Shown here one piece after another: positions 1 through 10,053 of a DNA stretch of 64,000 nt. The stretch comes from Escherichia sp. E1V33. GTDB lineage: Bacteria > Pseudomonadota > Gammaproteobacteria > Enterobacterales > Enterobacteriaceae. The notes beneath the pieces are model-generated. The model saw only the letters and a program-made list of their open reading frames with translations. It was not told where the DNA came from and made no database searches. Where the stretch lies: NCBI RefSeq assembly GCF_004211955.1, contig NZ_RHJI01000019.1:124001-188000 (forward strand), read 5' to 3'. Every line of letters begins with the position of its first letter. Position 1 is the stretch's first letter. The position numbers and the translations under genes were made by a program.

Positions 1-106
1 AGAACTGCTGAGGAACGGGCATTGCCGGACGCTGATAATCCGGTGCCAGTGAACAACCGGTTAGCGCAAGGGCCACACAAAATGGCAGAAGTTTACAAGG
101 AGACAT
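1..106 (-). CDS. cusC: CusC, outer-membrane channel of Cu/Ag efflux (5' end only)
   Basis: Only the first 35 codons lie in the window; the gene runs off the left edge. The reading frame begins at the ATG complementary to 104-106 and encodes a lipoprotein signal with lipobox L-T-G-C at about residues 15-18, followed by the LAPDYQRP stretch typical of CusC/OprM-type outer-membrane factors. CusC is the TolC-like exit duct of the CusCBA copper/silver pump. It is divergent from cusR, with a CusR operator between them. The identification is from the short N-terminus and the context. Confidence 0.85.
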   Translation of the reverse strand, partial: MSPCKLLPFCVALALTGCSLAPDYQRPAMPVPQQF

Positions 107-175
107 AGGCTCATAATTTCTGGTGATTTTATGCCGCCAACTTTACTCGCCAGGCTCTGATTTTCCGGTGACAGG

Positions 176-197
176 AAAATGACAAAATTGTCATTTT
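176..197. promoter_or_regulatory. CusR box between cusC and cusR
   Basis: A 22-bp inverted repeat with arms AAAATGACAA and TTGTCATTTT around a 2-bp centre lies midway between the divergent cusC and cusR starts. It matches the known CusR operator, from which phospho-CusR activates both cusCFBA and cusRS in response to periplasmic Cu(I) or Ag(I). Confidence 0.9.
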
Positions 198-262
198 GCC
201 AATAAGCGATTGCCATCTGATCCCGCTACTCTAGAATTGCCCGGGCAACATGCGGAGGAAAT

Positions 263-946
263 ATGAAACTGTTGATTGTCGAAGATGAAAAGAAAACCGG
301 AGAATACTTGACCAAAGGGTTAACCGAAGCCGGTTTTGTGGTCGATTTGGCCGACAACGGGCTGAATGGCTACCATCTGGCGATGACCGATGATTATGAT
401 CTGATAATCCTCGATATTATGCTGCCGGACGTGAACGGCTGGGATATCGTGCGCATGTTACGCTCCGCCAATAAAGGGATGCCGATTCTGTTGCTTACCG
501 CGCTTGGCACCATTGAACATCGCGTCAAGGGGCTGGAGTTGGGGGCAGATGACTACCTGGTGAAGCCATTCGCTTTTGCTGAACTGCTGGCGCGGGTGCG
601 CACTCTACTGCGGCGCGGGGCGGCGGTAATTATCGAAAGTCAGTTTCAGGTTGCCGATCTGATGGTCGATCTCGTCAGCCGCAAAGTCACCCGCAGCGGC
701 ACGCGCATCACTTTGACCAGTAAAGAGTTTACTCTGCTGGAGTTTTTTCTCCGCCATCAGGGCGAAGTGCTGCCCCGCTCGCTTATCGCCTCGCAGGTAT
801 GGGACATGAATTTTGACAGCGACACTAACGCCATTGATGTGGCGGTGAAGCGGCTACGCGGCAAAATCGACAACGACTTTGAGCCGAAGCTGATTCAGAC
901 CGTGCGCGGCGTGGGCTATATGCTTGAGGTACCTGATGGTCAATAA
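263..946 (+). CDS. cusR: CusR, copper/silver-responsive response regulator
   Basis: A 227-residue OmpR/PhoB-family regulator. The receiver domain spans about residues 1-115, with the acidic pocket E-D-E near residue 8, phospho-acceptor Asp51 in [10 protein letters not shown], and Lys at about 101 in LVKPF. A winged-helix DNA-binding domain follows at about 125-222. The start is supported by GGAGG a few bases upstream. It receives phosphate from CusS and activates the Cus efflux operon. The gene overlaps cusS by 11 bases, so the two are translationally coupled. Length and sequence match E. coli CusR. Confidence 0.97.
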   Translation: MKLLIVEDEKKTGEYLTKGLTEAGFVVDLADNGLNGYHLAMTDDYDLIILDIMLPDVNGWDIVRMLRSANKGMPILLLTALGTIEHRVKGLELGADDYLVKPFAFAELLARVRTLLRRGAAVIIESQFQVADLMVDLVSRKVTRSGTRITLTSKEFTLLEFFLRHQGEVLPRSLIASQVWDMNFDSDTNAIDVAVKRLRGKIDNDFEPKLIQTVRGVGYMLEVPDGQ

Positions 947-2378
947 GCCATTTCAGCGCCCGTTTTCGCTGGCAACCCGCCTGACCTTTTTTATCAGCCT
1001 GGCCACCATCGCGGCGTTTTTCGCCTTTGCATGGATCATGATCCACTCAGTAAAAGTGCATTTTGCCGAGCAGGATATTAATGATTTAAAAGAGATTAGC
1101 GCCACCCTTGAACGGGTACTAAATCACCCTGACGAAACGCAAGCCCGACGCTTAATGACGCTGGAAGATATCGTCAGTGGTTATTCCAATGTGTTGATTT
1201 CCCTGGCAGATAGCCAGGGTAAAACGGTGTATCACTCCCCCGGTGCGCCGGATATCCGCGAGTTTACGCGTGACGCCATACCCGATAAAGATGCTCAGGG
1301 CGGCGAGGTGTATCTCCTTTCCGGCCCGACGATTATGATGCCAGGACACGGTCACGGGCATATGGAACACAGCAACTGGCGGATGATTAACTTGCCGGTT
1401 GGCCCGTTGGTGGACGGCAAACCGATTTATACGCTCTACATCGCGCTTTCGATCGATTTTCATCTTCATTACATAAATGATTTGATGAATAAACTTATTA
1501 TGACCGCATCGGTAATCAGCATCCTGATCGTCTTTATCGTGCTGTTGGCGGTACATAAAGGTCACGCGCCGATCCGCAGCGTCAGCCGTCAAATCCAGAA
1601 TATCACCTCGAAAGATCTCGACGTTCGCCTCGACCCACAGACCGTGCCTATTGAGCTGGAGCAGCTGGTACTGTCGTTCAACCATATGATCGAGCGTATT
1701 GAGGATGTCTTTACCCGCCAGTCCAATTTTTCAGCGGATATCGCCCACGAAATTCGCACACCAATTACGAATCTCATTACGCAAACGGAAATCGCCCTCA
1801 GCCAGTCGCGCAGTCAGAAGGAGCTGGAAGATGTGCTCTATTCTAATCTCGAAGAGCTGACGCGAATGGCGAAAATGGTCAGCGATATGCTGTTTCTCGC
1901 CCAGGCCGATAACAACCAGCTAATCCCCGAAAAGAAAATGCTCAACCTGGCGGATGAAGTCGGCAAAGTGTTCGATTTTTTCGAGGCGTTAGCGGAAGAT
2001 CGCGGCGTGGAGCTGCGGTTTGTTGGTGACAAATGTCAGGTTGCGGGCGATCCGCTGATGCTGCGTCGGGCGTTAAGTAACCTGCTTTCTAATGCCCTGC
2101 GTTATACGCCCCCCGGAGAGGCAATTGTAGTGCGCTGTCAGACGGTCAATCACCAGGTGCAAGTTACCGTCGAAAACCCCGGTACGCCCATTGCGCCCGA
2201 ACACTTACCGCGTTTGTTTGACCGTTTCTACCGCGTTGACCCCTCCCGCCAGCGAAAAGGCGAAGGTAGCGGCATTGGTCTGGCGATAGTGAAATCGATT
2301 GTTGTCGCGCATAAAGGCACGGTTGCGGTAACGTCAGATGCGCGAGGGACAAGGTTTGTTATCACATTACCCGCTTAA
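936..2378 (+). CDS. cusS: CusS, copper/silver-sensing histidine kinase
   Basis: A 480-residue membrane histidine kinase. I chose the ATG at 936 (MVNKPF...) over the upstream in-frame TTG at 924 because it gives the family length and a natural overlap with cusR. The sequence shows a first membrane helix at about 15-37, a periplasmic sensor domain containing the His/Met-rich stretch [10 protein letters not shown] that is plausible for metal binding, a second helix near 185-205, and a HAMP linker. The H-box [12 protein letters not shown] carries the phosphorylated His at about 271. The N-box [11 protein letters not shown] and the [10 protein letters not shown]-box follow. It senses periplasmic Cu(I)/Ag(I) and phosphorylates CusR. 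Confidence 0.97.
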   Translation: MVNKPFQRPFSLATRLTFFISLATIAAFFAFAWIMIHSVKVHFAEQDINDLKEISATLERVLNHPDETQARRLMTLEDIVSGYSNVLISLADSQGKTVYHSPGAPDIREFTRDAIPDKDAQGGEVYLLSGPTIMMPGHGHGHMEHSNWRMINLPVGPLVDGKPIYTLYIALSIDFHLHYINDLMNKLIMTASVISILIVFIVLLAVHKGHAPIRSVSRQIQNITSKDLDVRLDPQTVPIELEQLVLSFNHMIERIEDVFTRQSNFSADIAHEIRTPITNLITQTEIALSQSRSQKELEDVLYSNLEELTRMAKMVSDMLFLAQADNNQLIPEKKMLNLADEVGKVFDFFEALAEDRGVELRFVGDKCQVAGDPLMLRRALSNLLSNALRYTPPGEAIVVRCQTVNHQVQVTVENPGTPIAPEHLPRLFDRFYRVDPSRQRKGEGSGIGLAIVKSIVVAHKGTVAVTSDARGTRFVITLPA

Positions 2379-2527
2379 TCATTCAGCAAACGGCAACTTT
2401 TATAACCAGTGTAAAAATAACGTTCCGCAATAGTCATACCTATTAATGGTAAAAAGCTGTCACAATTAATAAAAAACCTTAATATACGCCACCCTAAACA
2501 TAACCAGCGTTAATGTAAGGTTTTTGT

Positions 2528-4765
2528 GTGGACTGGCTTCTTGATGTTTTTGCTACCTGGCTCTACGGCTTAAAAGTAATCGCGATAACGTTAGCGGTCA
2601 TCATGTTCATCAGCGGGCTGGACGATTTTTTTATTGATGTCGTCTACTGGGTACGCCGCATTAAACGCAAGTTGAGTGTTTATCGCCGCTACCCGCGAAT
2701 GAGTTACCGCGAACTGTATAAACCAGATGAAAAACCGTTAGCGATTATGGTTCCGGCGTGGAATGAGACTGGCGTCATCGGCAATATGGCCGAGCTGGCG
2801 GCGACCACGCTCGACTACGAAAACTATCATATCTTTGTTGGCACCTACCCCAACGACCCGGACACTCAGCGTGATGTTGACGAAGTGTGCGCTCGCTTCC
2901 CGAACGTGCATAAGGTAGTCTGCGCGCGTCCTGGCCCCACCAGTAAAGCAGACTGTTTGAACAATGTGCTGGATGCCATTACCCAGTTTGAACGTAGCGC
3001 CAATTTCGCTTTTGCTGGTTTTATTCTGCATGACGCCGAAGACGTGATTTCACCGATGGAATTGCGTCTGTTCAACTATCTGGTCGAGCGTAAAGATCTG
3101 ATTCAGATCCCGGTATACCCATTCGAACGCGAATGGACGCACTTCACCAGCATGACTTACATTGATGAGTTTTCAGAACTGCATGGCAAAGATGTTCCGG
3201 TGCGTGAAGCTCTCGCCGGACAGGTGCCCAGCGCAGGCGTCGGCACCTGTTTCAGCCGCCGCGCCGTGACCGCACTGTTAGCTGACGGTGACGGTATTGC
3301 TTTCGACGTACAGAGTCTTACTGAAGATTACGACATTGGTTTCCGCCTGAAAGAGAAAGGTATGACGGAAATTTTTGTCCGTTTTCCGGTGGTGGACGAA
3401 GCCAAAGAACGCGAGCAGCGTAAATTTTTACAGCACGCGCGGACGTCAAACATGATCTGCGTACGCGAATATTTCCCCGATACCTTTTCGACTGCGGTTC
3501 GACAAAAATCTCGCTGGATCATCGGCATTGTTTTCCAGGGCTTTAAAACCCACAAATGGACCTCCAGCCTGACGCTGAACTACTTTCTCTGGCGCGACCG
3601 CAAAGGGGCTATCAGTAATTTTGTCAGCTTCCTCGCAATGCTGGTGATGATCCAGCTTTTGCTGTTGATGGCGTATGAAAGTTTGTGGCCCGATGCCTGG
3701 CATTTCCTTTCTATTTTCAGCGGCAGCGCATGGTTAATGACCCTGCTGTGGCTAAACTTTGGTTTGATGGTTAACCGCATCGTGCAGCGGGTGATTTTCG
3801 TCACTGGCTACTACGGCCTGACGCAGGGGCTGCTATCTGTCCTGCGTCTTTTCTGGGGCAACCTGATTAACTTTATGGCTAACTGGCGCGCGCTGAAACA
3901 GGTTCTTCAGCACGGCGATCCGCGTCGCGTGGCGTGGGATAAAACGACGCACGATTTCCCCAGCGTGACTGGCGATACCCGTTCGTTGCGCCCGTTAGGT
4001 CAAATTCTGCTGGAAAATCAGGTCATCACCGAAGAACAACTCGATACAGCACTGCGTAATCGTGTCGAAGGTTTACGCCTCGGCGGTTCGATGTTGATGC
4101 AAGGATTGATCAGCGCCGAACAACTGGCGCAAGCGCTGGCTGAACAAAATGGCGTAGCGTGGGAATCCATCGATGCCTGGCAGATCCCTGCTTCACTGAT
4201 TGCCGAGATGCCGGCCTCCGTGGCGCTGCATTATGCAGTGCTGCCGCTACGCCTGGAAAATGAAGAGTTAATTGTCGGCAGTGAAGACGGCATCGACCCT
4301 GTTTCGCTGGCGGCGCTGGCACGTAAGGTCGGACGAAAAGTACGTTACGTCATTGTTCTGCGGGGACAAATTGTCACGGGGTTACGTCACTGGTATGCAC
4401 GCCGACGCGGTCACGATCCGCGGGCAATGTTGTACAATGCGGTTCAGCATCAGTGGCTCACGGAACAGCAGGCCGGTGAAATCTGGCGGCAATATGTGCC
4501 GCATCAGTTCCTGTTCGCCGAAATACTGACCACGCTCGGTCATATTAATCGTTCAGCAATTAACGTGTTGTTATTGCGCCATGAACGCAGTTCTCTGCCG
4601 CTCGGCAAGTTTTTGGTCACCGAAGGCGTTATCAGCCAGGAAACGTTGGATCGCGTCCTGACAATTCAACGCGAATTACAAGTTTCGATGCAATCACTAT
4701 TACTCAAAGCAGGTTTAAACACAGAACAGGTTGCGCAACTGGAGTCCGAAAATGAAGGAGAATAA
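2528..4765 (+). CDS. nfrB: NfrB, inner-membrane glycosyltransferase, phage N4 receptor component
   Basis: A 745-residue protein starting at GTG. It has an N-terminal membrane helix (about 15-35) and a family-2 glycosyltransferase domain with VPAWNE (about 75-80), an HDAED metal-binding motif (about 175) and a QKSRW acceptor-site motif (about 325). Several membrane helices follow (about 360-460). C-terminal MshEN/GspE-N-type modules start near 490 (LGQILLENQVITEEQL), a fold that binds c-di-GMP. NfrB is known as an inner-membrane protein needed for N4 adsorption and as a c-di-GMP-activated synthase of a surface polysaccharide; the modules seen here fit that. It overlaps nfrA by 14 bases and begins about 150 bp after cusS, probably with its own promoter. 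Confidence 0.96.
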   Translation: MDWLLDVFATWLYGLKVIAITLAVIMFISGLDDFFIDVVYWVRRIKRKLSVYRRYPRMSYRELYKPDEKPLAIMVPAWNETGVIGNMAELAATTLDYENYHIFVGTYPNDPDTQRDVDEVCARFPNVHKVVCARPGPTSKADCLNNVLDAITQFERSANFAFAGFILHDAEDVISPMELRLFNYLVERKDLIQIPVYPFEREWTHFTSMTYIDEFSELHGKDVPVREALAGQVPSAGVGTCFSRRAVTALLADGDGIAFDVQSLTEDYDIGFRLKEKGMTEIFVRFPVVDEAKEREQRKFLQHARTSNMICVREYFPDTFSTAVRQKSRWIIGIVFQGFKTHKWTSSLTLNYFLWRDRKGAISNFVSFLAMLVMIQLLLLMAYESLWPDAWHFLSIFSGSAWLMTLLWLNFGLMVNRIVQRVIFVTGYYGLTQGLLSVLRLFWGNLINFMANWRALKQVLQHGDPRRVAWDKTTHDFPSVTGDTRSLRPLGQILLENQVITEEQLDTALRNRVEGLRLGGSMLMQGLISAEQLAQALAEQNGVAWESIDAWQIPASLIAEMPASVALHYAVLPLRLENEELIVGSEDGIDPVSLAALARKVGRKVRYVIVLRGQIVTGLRHWYARRRGHDPRAMLYNAVQHQWLTEQQAGEIWRQYVPHQFLFAEILTTLGHINRSAINVLLLRHERSSLPLGKFLVTEGVISQETLDRVLTIQRELQVSMQSLLLKAGLNTEQVAQLESENEGE

Positions 4766-7724
4766 CCTTAATCGCGTCATCGGATGGTCTGGTTTACTGC
4801 TGACGTCTTTATTGAGTACCAGCGCACTCGCAGACAATATCGGCACCAGTGCAGAAGAGCTGGGGCTGAGCGATTATCGCCATTTTGTTATTTATCCCCG
4901 TCTCGATAAGGCGCTGAAGGCACAGAAAAATAACGACGAAGCAACCGCCATCCGCGAATTTGAATATATACACCAGCAGGTGCCGGATAATATTCCGCTG
5001 ACTTTATACCTTGCGGAAGCCTATCGCCATTTTGGTCATGATGACCGGGCGCGGCTTTTGCTTGAGGATCAACTGAAACGTCACCCTGGAGATGTCCGGC
5101 TTGAGCGCAGTCTGACGGCAATTCCCGTTGAAGTAAAAAGCGTTACGACTGTTGAAGAGCTGCTCGCCCAGCAAAAAGCGTGCGATGCTGCGCCGACCCT
5201 GCGTTGTCGCAGCGAAGTCGGGCAGAATGCGCTGCGGCTGGCGCAGTTGCCTGTTGCCAGAGAGCAACTGAACGATGCAAAGTTTGCCGGGTCGCCGGAA
5301 GGGAGAACGCTGCGGACCGATCTGCTGCAACGGGCAATCTACCTGAAACAATGGTCGCAGGCAGATACGCTATACAATGAAGCACGCCAGCAGAATACAT
5401 TAAGCGCGGCGGAGCGCCGTCAGTGGTTTGACGTGCTTCTTGCCGGAGAACTGGACGATCGGATCCTCGCACTGCAATCAGTGGGGATCTTCACCGATCC
5501 TCAGTCATATATTACTTACGCGACCGCGCTGGCTTATCGTGGCGAAAATGCTCGCCTCCAGCGTTATCTCGCTGAAAATAAGCCGCTGTTTACCACGGAC
5601 GCACAAGAGAAAAGCTGGCTCTATCTATTATCGAAATACAGCGCCAACCCCGTGCAGGCATTGGCGAATCATCAGGTACAGTTTACCGATAACCGCCAGT
5701 ATGTTGTTGGCGCGACGCTACCGGTGCTGTTAAAAGAAGGTCAGTACGACGCTGCGCAAAAACTGCTCGCCATCCTCCCCGCCAATGAAATGCTTGAAGA
5801 GCGTTATGCCGTCAGCGTGGCGACCCGTAACAAGGCTGAAGCTCTGCGTCTGGCACGATTGCTGTATCAGCAAGAACCGGCAAATCTTACCCGCCTGGAT
5901 CAACTGACCTGGCAACTGATGCAGAACGAGCAGTCACGCGAAGCTGCCGATTTATTGCTGCAACGCTATCCTTTCCAGGGCGATGCGAGCGTCAGCCAGA
6001 CTTTAATGGCGCGACTGGCGTCTCTGCTGGAAAGTCATCCTTACCTGGCAACTCCGGCGAAGGTGGCGATTTTATCGAAACCCTTGCCGCTGGCGGAGCA
6101 ACGTCAGTGGCAAAGTCAGTTGCCGGGTATTGCAGATAATTGCCCGGCAATCGTTCGTTTGCTTGGGGATATGTCGCCTTCCTACGATGCTGCCGCCTGG
6201 AATCGCCTGGCGAAGTGTTATCGGGAAACACTCCCCGGCGTGGCGTTATATGCATGGCTTCAGGCGGAAAAAAGGCAACCGAACGCCTGGCAACATCGCG
6301 CCGTGGCTTATCAGGCATATCAGGTGGAAGACTACAACACCGCCCTGGCGGCCTGGGAAAAAATCAGCCTTCACGAGATGAGCAATGAAGATTTGCTTGC
6401 TGCCGCCAATACCGCCCAGGCGGCAGGAAATGGTGCGGCTCGGGATCGCTGGCTTCAGCAGGCAGAGCAACGTGGACTGGGAAACAATGCCCTCTACTGG
6501 TGGCTGCATGCGCAACGTTATATTCCTGGTCAGCCGGAACTCGCACTGAACGATCTCACGCGCTCAATCAATATTGCGCCTTCTGCCAACGCTTACGTTG
6601 CGCGGGCGACAATTTATCGCCAACGTCATAATGTCCTGGCGGCGGTGAGTGATTTGCGCGCCGCGCTGGAACTGGAACCGAATAATAGTAACACCCAGGC
6701 AGCGCTTGGTTACGCCTTGTGGGATAGCGGTGATATCGCACAGTCGCGGGAAATGCTCGAACAGGCGCATAAAGGGCTACCGGACGATCCGGCACTGATC
6801 CGACAACTGGCCTACGTGAACCAACGTCTGGATGACATGCCTGCGACGCAGCACTACGCCCGGCTGGTGATTGATGACATTGATAATCAGGCGCTGATAA
6901 CCCCACTGACCCCAGAGCAAAATCAGCAACGCTTCAATTTCCGCCGTCTGCATGAGGAGGTCGGTCGCCGCTGGACGTTCAGTTTCGATTCTTCCATCGG
7001 CTTGCGTTCCGGAGCAATGAGTACCGCTAACAATAATGTTGGCGGCGCAGCGCCAGGGAAAAGCTATCGTAGCTACGGGCAACTGGAAGCCGAGTACCGC
7101 ATCGGGCGCAATATGCTGCTGGAAGGCGACCTGCTCTCGGTTTATAGCCGCGTCTTTGCCGATACCGGAGAAAACGGGGTGATGATGCCGGTGAAAAATC
7201 CGATGTCCGGCACCGGTCTGCGCTGGAAGCCGCTGCGCGATCAGATCTTTTTCCTCGCTGTCGAACAGCAGTTGCCGCTGAATGGGCAAAATGGCGCCTC
7301 CGACACCATGCTGCGCGCCAGCGCCTCGTTCTTAAACGGCGGAAAATACAGCGACGAATGGCACCCGAACGGTTCAGGCTGGTTTGCGCAAAACCTGTAT
7401 CTCGATGCGGCGCAATATTTTCGTCAGGATATTCAGGCGTGGACGGCAGATTATCGAGTTAGCTGGCACCAGAAAGTAGCTAACGGGCAGACTATTGAAC
7501 CTTACGCTCACGTACAGGGTAACGGCTATCGGGATAAAGGTACTCAGGGCGCGCAGGTGGGCGGCGTCGGCGTTCGCTGGAATATCTGGACCGGCGAGAC
7601 GCATTACGATGCCTGGCCGCATAAAGTCAGCGTCGGCGTCGAATATCAGCATACCTTTAAGGCGATTAATCAACGTACAGGGGAGCGCAACAACGCGTTT
7701 CTCACCATTGGAGTGCACTGGTAA
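4752..7724 (+). CDS. nfrA: NfrA, outer-membrane phage N4 receptor with TPR domain
   Basis: A 990-residue protein. The ATG at 4752, preceded within nfrB by purine-rich sequence, gives a clear signal peptide with cleavage after SALA at about residue 28; an earlier in-frame start at 4731 would add seven residues and blunt the signal. TPR-like helical repeats fill most of the periplasmic part (for example about 40-100 and 600-720). The last 230 or so residues are beta-rich, with a terminal aromatic (GVHW) as expected of an outer-membrane barrel. It is the receptor for phage N4 and the likely export channel for the NfrB polysaccharide, like BcsC or PgaA. It overlaps nfrB and abuts ybcH. Confidence 0.95.
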   Translation: MKENNLNRVIGWSGLLLTSLLSTSALADNIGTSAEELGLSDYRHFVIYPRLDKALKAQKNNDEATAIREFEYIHQQVPDNIPLTLYLAEAYRHFGHDDRARLLLEDQLKRHPGDVRLERSLTAIPVEVKSVTTVEELLAQQKACDAAPTLRCRSEVGQNALRLAQLPVAREQLNDAKFAGSPEGRTLRTDLLQRAIYLKQWSQADTLYNEARQQNTLSAAERRQWFDVLLAGELDDRILALQSVGIFTDPQSYITYATALAYRGENARLQRYLAENKPLFTTDAQEKSWLYLLSKYSANPVQALANHQVQFTDNRQYVVGATLPVLLKEGQYDAAQKLLAILPANEMLEERYAVSVATRNKAEALRLARLLYQQEPANLTRLDQLTWQLMQNEQSREAADLLLQRYPFQGDASVSQTLMARLASLLESHPYLATPAKVAILSKPLPLAEQRQWQSQLPGIADNCPAIVRLLGDMSPSYDAAAWNRLAKCYRETLPGVALYAWLQAEKRQPNAWQHRAVAYQAYQVEDYNTALAAWEKISLHEMSNEDLLAAANTAQAAGNGAARDRWLQQAEQRGLGNNALYWWLHAQRYIPGQPELALNDLTRSINIAPSANAYVARATIYRQRHNVLAAVSDLRAALELEPNNSNTQAALGYALWDSGDIAQSREMLEQAHKGLPDDPALIRQLAYVNQRLDDMPATQHYARLVIDDIDNQALITPLTPEQNQQRFNFRRLHEEVGRRWTFSFDSSIGLRSGAMSTANNNVGGAAPGKSYRSYGQLEAEYRIGRNMLLEGDLLSVYSRVFADTGENGVMMPVKNPMSGTGLRWKPLRDQIFFLAVEQQLPLNGQNGASDTMLRASASFLNGGKYSDEWHPNGSGWFAQNLYLDAAQYFRQDIQAWTADYRVSWHQKVANGQTIEPYAHVQGNGYRDKGTQGAQVGGVGVRWNIWTGETHYDAWPHKVSVGVEYQHTFKAINQRTGERNNAFLTIGVHW

Positions 7725-8615
7725 ATGCGTAAGTTAATTTTCGTATTGCTGACACTTTTGTTGGTCAGTCCTTTTTCCTTTGCGATGAAAGGTATTATCT
7801 GGCAGCCACAAAATCGCGATAGTCAGGTCACTGATACCCAGTGGCGTGGGTTGATGAGTCAGTTGCATTTGCAAGGATTCGACACCCTGATTCTGCAATG
7901 GACCCGCTACGGCGATGCATTCACCCAGCCAGAACAGCGGGCATTATTGTTTAAGCGTGCCGCAGCTGCGCAGCAAGCTGGCCTGAAGCTGATTGTTGGT
8001 TTAAATGCCGATCCGGAATTTTTTATGCATCAGAAGCAGTCGTCAGCGGCGCTGGAGAGCTATCTTAATCGCCTGCTGGTCGCCGATCTCCAGCAGGCCA
8101 GATTATGGAGCGCCGCGCCTGGCGTTACGCCGGATGGCTGGTATATCAGCGCAGAAATTGACGACCTGAACTGGCGCAGCGAAGCCGCCCGTCAGCCATT
8201 ACTGAAGTGGTTAAACAACTCGCAACGGCTGATCAGTGATGTTTCGGCAAAACCGGTTTATATCAGTAGCTTTTTCGCTGGAAACATGTCGCCCGATGGC
8301 TATCGGCAACTGCTGGAACAAGTGAAATCAACCGGCATTCACGTCTGGGTTCAGGATGGTAGCGGCGTCGATAAACTTACCGCAGAACAGCGCGAACGTT
8401 ATCTGCAAGCCAGTGCCGATTGCCAGACTTTCTCCCCCGCCAGCGGCATTGTTTATGAACTGTTTGTCGCCGGTAAAGGCAAAACCTTTGAAGCAAAACC
8501 AAAACCGGAAGCAGAAATTGCTTCGCTGTTAGCGAAACGTTCCTCCTGCGGTAAAGACATGCTCTATTTCTCCCTGCGCTATTTGCCTGTCGCTCACGGC
8601 ATTCTTGAATATTAA
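7725..8615 (+). CDS. ybcH: YbcH, exported DUF4434-like protein of the nfr operon
   Basis: A 296-residue protein that begins at the base after the nfrA stop codon, so it is the third gene of the nfrB-nfrA-ybcH operon. Residues 1-20 form a signal peptide (cleavage after SFA). The mature part (KGIIWQPQNRD...) resembles TIM-barrel DUF4434 proteins related to glycoside hydrolases, with acidic pairs such as EIDDLNW near 145 that could be catalytic. By analogy with BcsZ or PgaB, a periplasmic glycan hydrolase or modifier acting on the NfrB polymer is a reasonable inference, but I know of no demonstrated activity. A terminator follows directly. Confidence 0.85.
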   Translation: MRKLIFVLLTLLLVSPFSFAMKGIIWQPQNRDSQVTDTQWRGLMSQLHLQGFDTLILQWTRYGDAFTQPEQRALLFKRAAAAQQAGLKLIVGLNADPEFFMHQKQSSAALESYLNRLLVADLQQARLWSAAPGVTPDGWYISAEIDDLNWRSEAARQPLLKWLNNSQRLISDVSAKPVYISSFFAGNMSPDGYRQLLEQVKSTGIHVWVQDGSGVDKLTAEQRERYLQASADCQTFSPASGIVYELFVAGKGKTFEAKPKPEAEIASLLAKRSSCGKDMLYFSLRYLPVAHGILEY

Positions 8616-8621
8616 TGATTT

Positions 8622-8651
8622 AAGGGAGCAACCTTATTTGCTCCCTTATTT
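8622..8651 (+). terminator. Rho-independent terminator after ybcH
   Basis: A perfect 10-bp inverted repeat, AAGGGAGCAA...TTGCTCCCTT, with a 6-nt loop is followed by ATTTT. It closes the nfrB-nfrA-ybcH transcript. Confidence 0.85.
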
Positions 8652-8911
8652 TCCGCCGCTTAACAGAAGCGCATAACCCTCATGCATACCTTTCTGCCAT
8701 AACTGAAGTGAATGTCTGTTATGAGCGGACGTTACCGACACCCACCGATTTTCATTAATGTAGCACTTCAAATGGGTATATAACTTGAATAAGGTTAAAT
8801 TTAATTGTTATATATGAAAAATAAACCGTTGATGTATAAATTATTTATCCTTATGTTAATTCATTCTAACCTGAGCTCAGGAACTCTTTCTTAACAACGA
8901 AAGGCCATAAA

Positions 8912-9253
8912 ATGAATATCGAGGCATTTGCTTTTGGCACGACCAACTGGGGTGAAGTCGAAAAAACAGAACATCCTGGGGAAACAGGCATGGCCTACTG
9001 GCGCACACAATTTTTTGGTCACAAGCCGAACCAAATCCGTGTGCGAATGGTTGAATACACTCCAGGTTACCTTGCGGATCATTGGTGCTGTAAAGGTCAT
9101 GTCCTTTTATGCCTGGAGGGAGAGCTCGAAACACTGCTTGCAGATGGCCGCAAATTCACTTTAACTGCGGGGATGAGTTATCAGGTTGGTGATAACGCAG
9201 AACCACACCAGTCCAGAACGGAGACAGGAGCAAAACTCTTTATTGTGGACTGA
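8912..9253 (+). CDS. DHCW-motif cupin-fold protein
   Basis: A 113-residue single-domain cupin. It carries the ADHWCCKGH motif (about residues 54-62) that names the DHCW cupin family, then CLEGELETLLADG and a C-terminal PHQSRTE strand that would complete the small beta-barrel and its metal site. The start follows AACGAAAGG at a reasonable distance. No function is established for this family to my knowledge. It stands alone, between the ybcH terminator and the gene-poor junction next to emrE, where K-12 has envY, ompT, appY and prophage DLP12. It is therefore accessory DNA. The frame stays open for 48 more codons after its stop, probably by chance or as a remnant. Confidence 0.7.
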   Translation: MNIEAFAFGTTNWGEVEKTEHPGETGMAYWRTQFFGHKPNQIRVRMVEYTPGYLADHWCCKGHVLLCLEGELETLLADGRKFTLTAGMSYQVGDNAEPHQSRTETGAKLFIVD

Positions 9254-9990
9254 CGGATTCGTCGTTATTGCGATTGCGACGTCCGCTCGTGGCACAAAGC
9301 AGTCCCGGAGACAGTGGCGTACTGGCCTGGAGGGTCGGTGGAAGAAGGTGCAAATCCTCTCATGCACAAAATACGTAAAATCGATAACAGCCAGAAATAA
9401 TTCAATACTTGCACTATCGAACGTTCATCAGCCAACCGCAGCACGTTATTGTATACAACGTGTCTGCGGCATATCACAAAACGATGACTCCATGACAGGA
9501 ACTGCAGGCTACTCAATATCCGGTGTTATTGATATCAACATGGTTCAGCAGCACCTGATACTTCTTCCAGGCTGAAAACAATGATGTCTGTTCCTACGTT
9601 GCATTTATAGCTCATCTTTTTCACCCGCGATTGATCAACAACCAGACACGCCACCATCGGCACAGCAAAATCCATCAGGCTTGCCACATCCCACACGCGC
9701 TTGGTGCAATCTCCCAGCTTTTATAAAGCTCAAGAAAAAATAATGGTTACCACGCTCAGGCAGTTGCATCCTACGGTAAATCCATCGACTGATCGTGCTT
9801 TTTGTCCACTATCCCTTGTATTATTGCGACATAAACACTCGCTAAAATTATAAAATTCAACTTACACAAAACCACTCGTTTAATCACAAAATGCTGGCGA
9901 TATTTCTCACCGAAAATTTTATTATTACTGTTCAAAGCGCAAATATGGTAATCCCCTGATCCACTTGCCTAAAAACATTTACCAGCGGTA
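9254..9990. other. Gene-poor accessory stretch, probable decayed DNA
   Basis: About 740 bases without a credible gene. On the plus strand the frame of the cupin stays open to about 9400. On the minus strand, roughly 9570-9800 reads in pieces as protein-like sequence (ISRWIYRRMQLPERG in one frame, then VWDVASLMDFAVPMVAC in another). That looks like a small frameshifted coding remnant, but I cannot name its family. The last 150 bases are AT-rich with no recognisable signals apart from the emrE terminator at the end. Confidence 0.4.
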
Positions 9991-10022
9991 TAAAAAAGCA
10001 GCCCGTATAAACATACGGGCTG
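9991..10022 (-). terminator. Rho-independent terminator of emrE
   Basis: Read on the minus strand, a 10-bp inverted repeat (CAGCCCGTAT...ATACGGGCTG, 4-nt loop) is followed by C and six T. It lies about 30 bases past the emrE stop codon. Confidence 0.9.
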
Positions 10023-10053
10023 ACGTATTCATTAAATTCGAACGAAACTATTT

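Noticed and set aside
9254..9400. Read-through or split cupin gene, because the frame stays open 48 codons past the stop
   Set aside because: The cupin already ends at the normal family terminus (KLFIVD), so the extra stretch needs no explanation.
9186..9575. A 129-codon plus-strand frame overlapping the cupin gene
   Set aside because: Its first part lies out of frame within the cupin and the rest has no domain or start signal.
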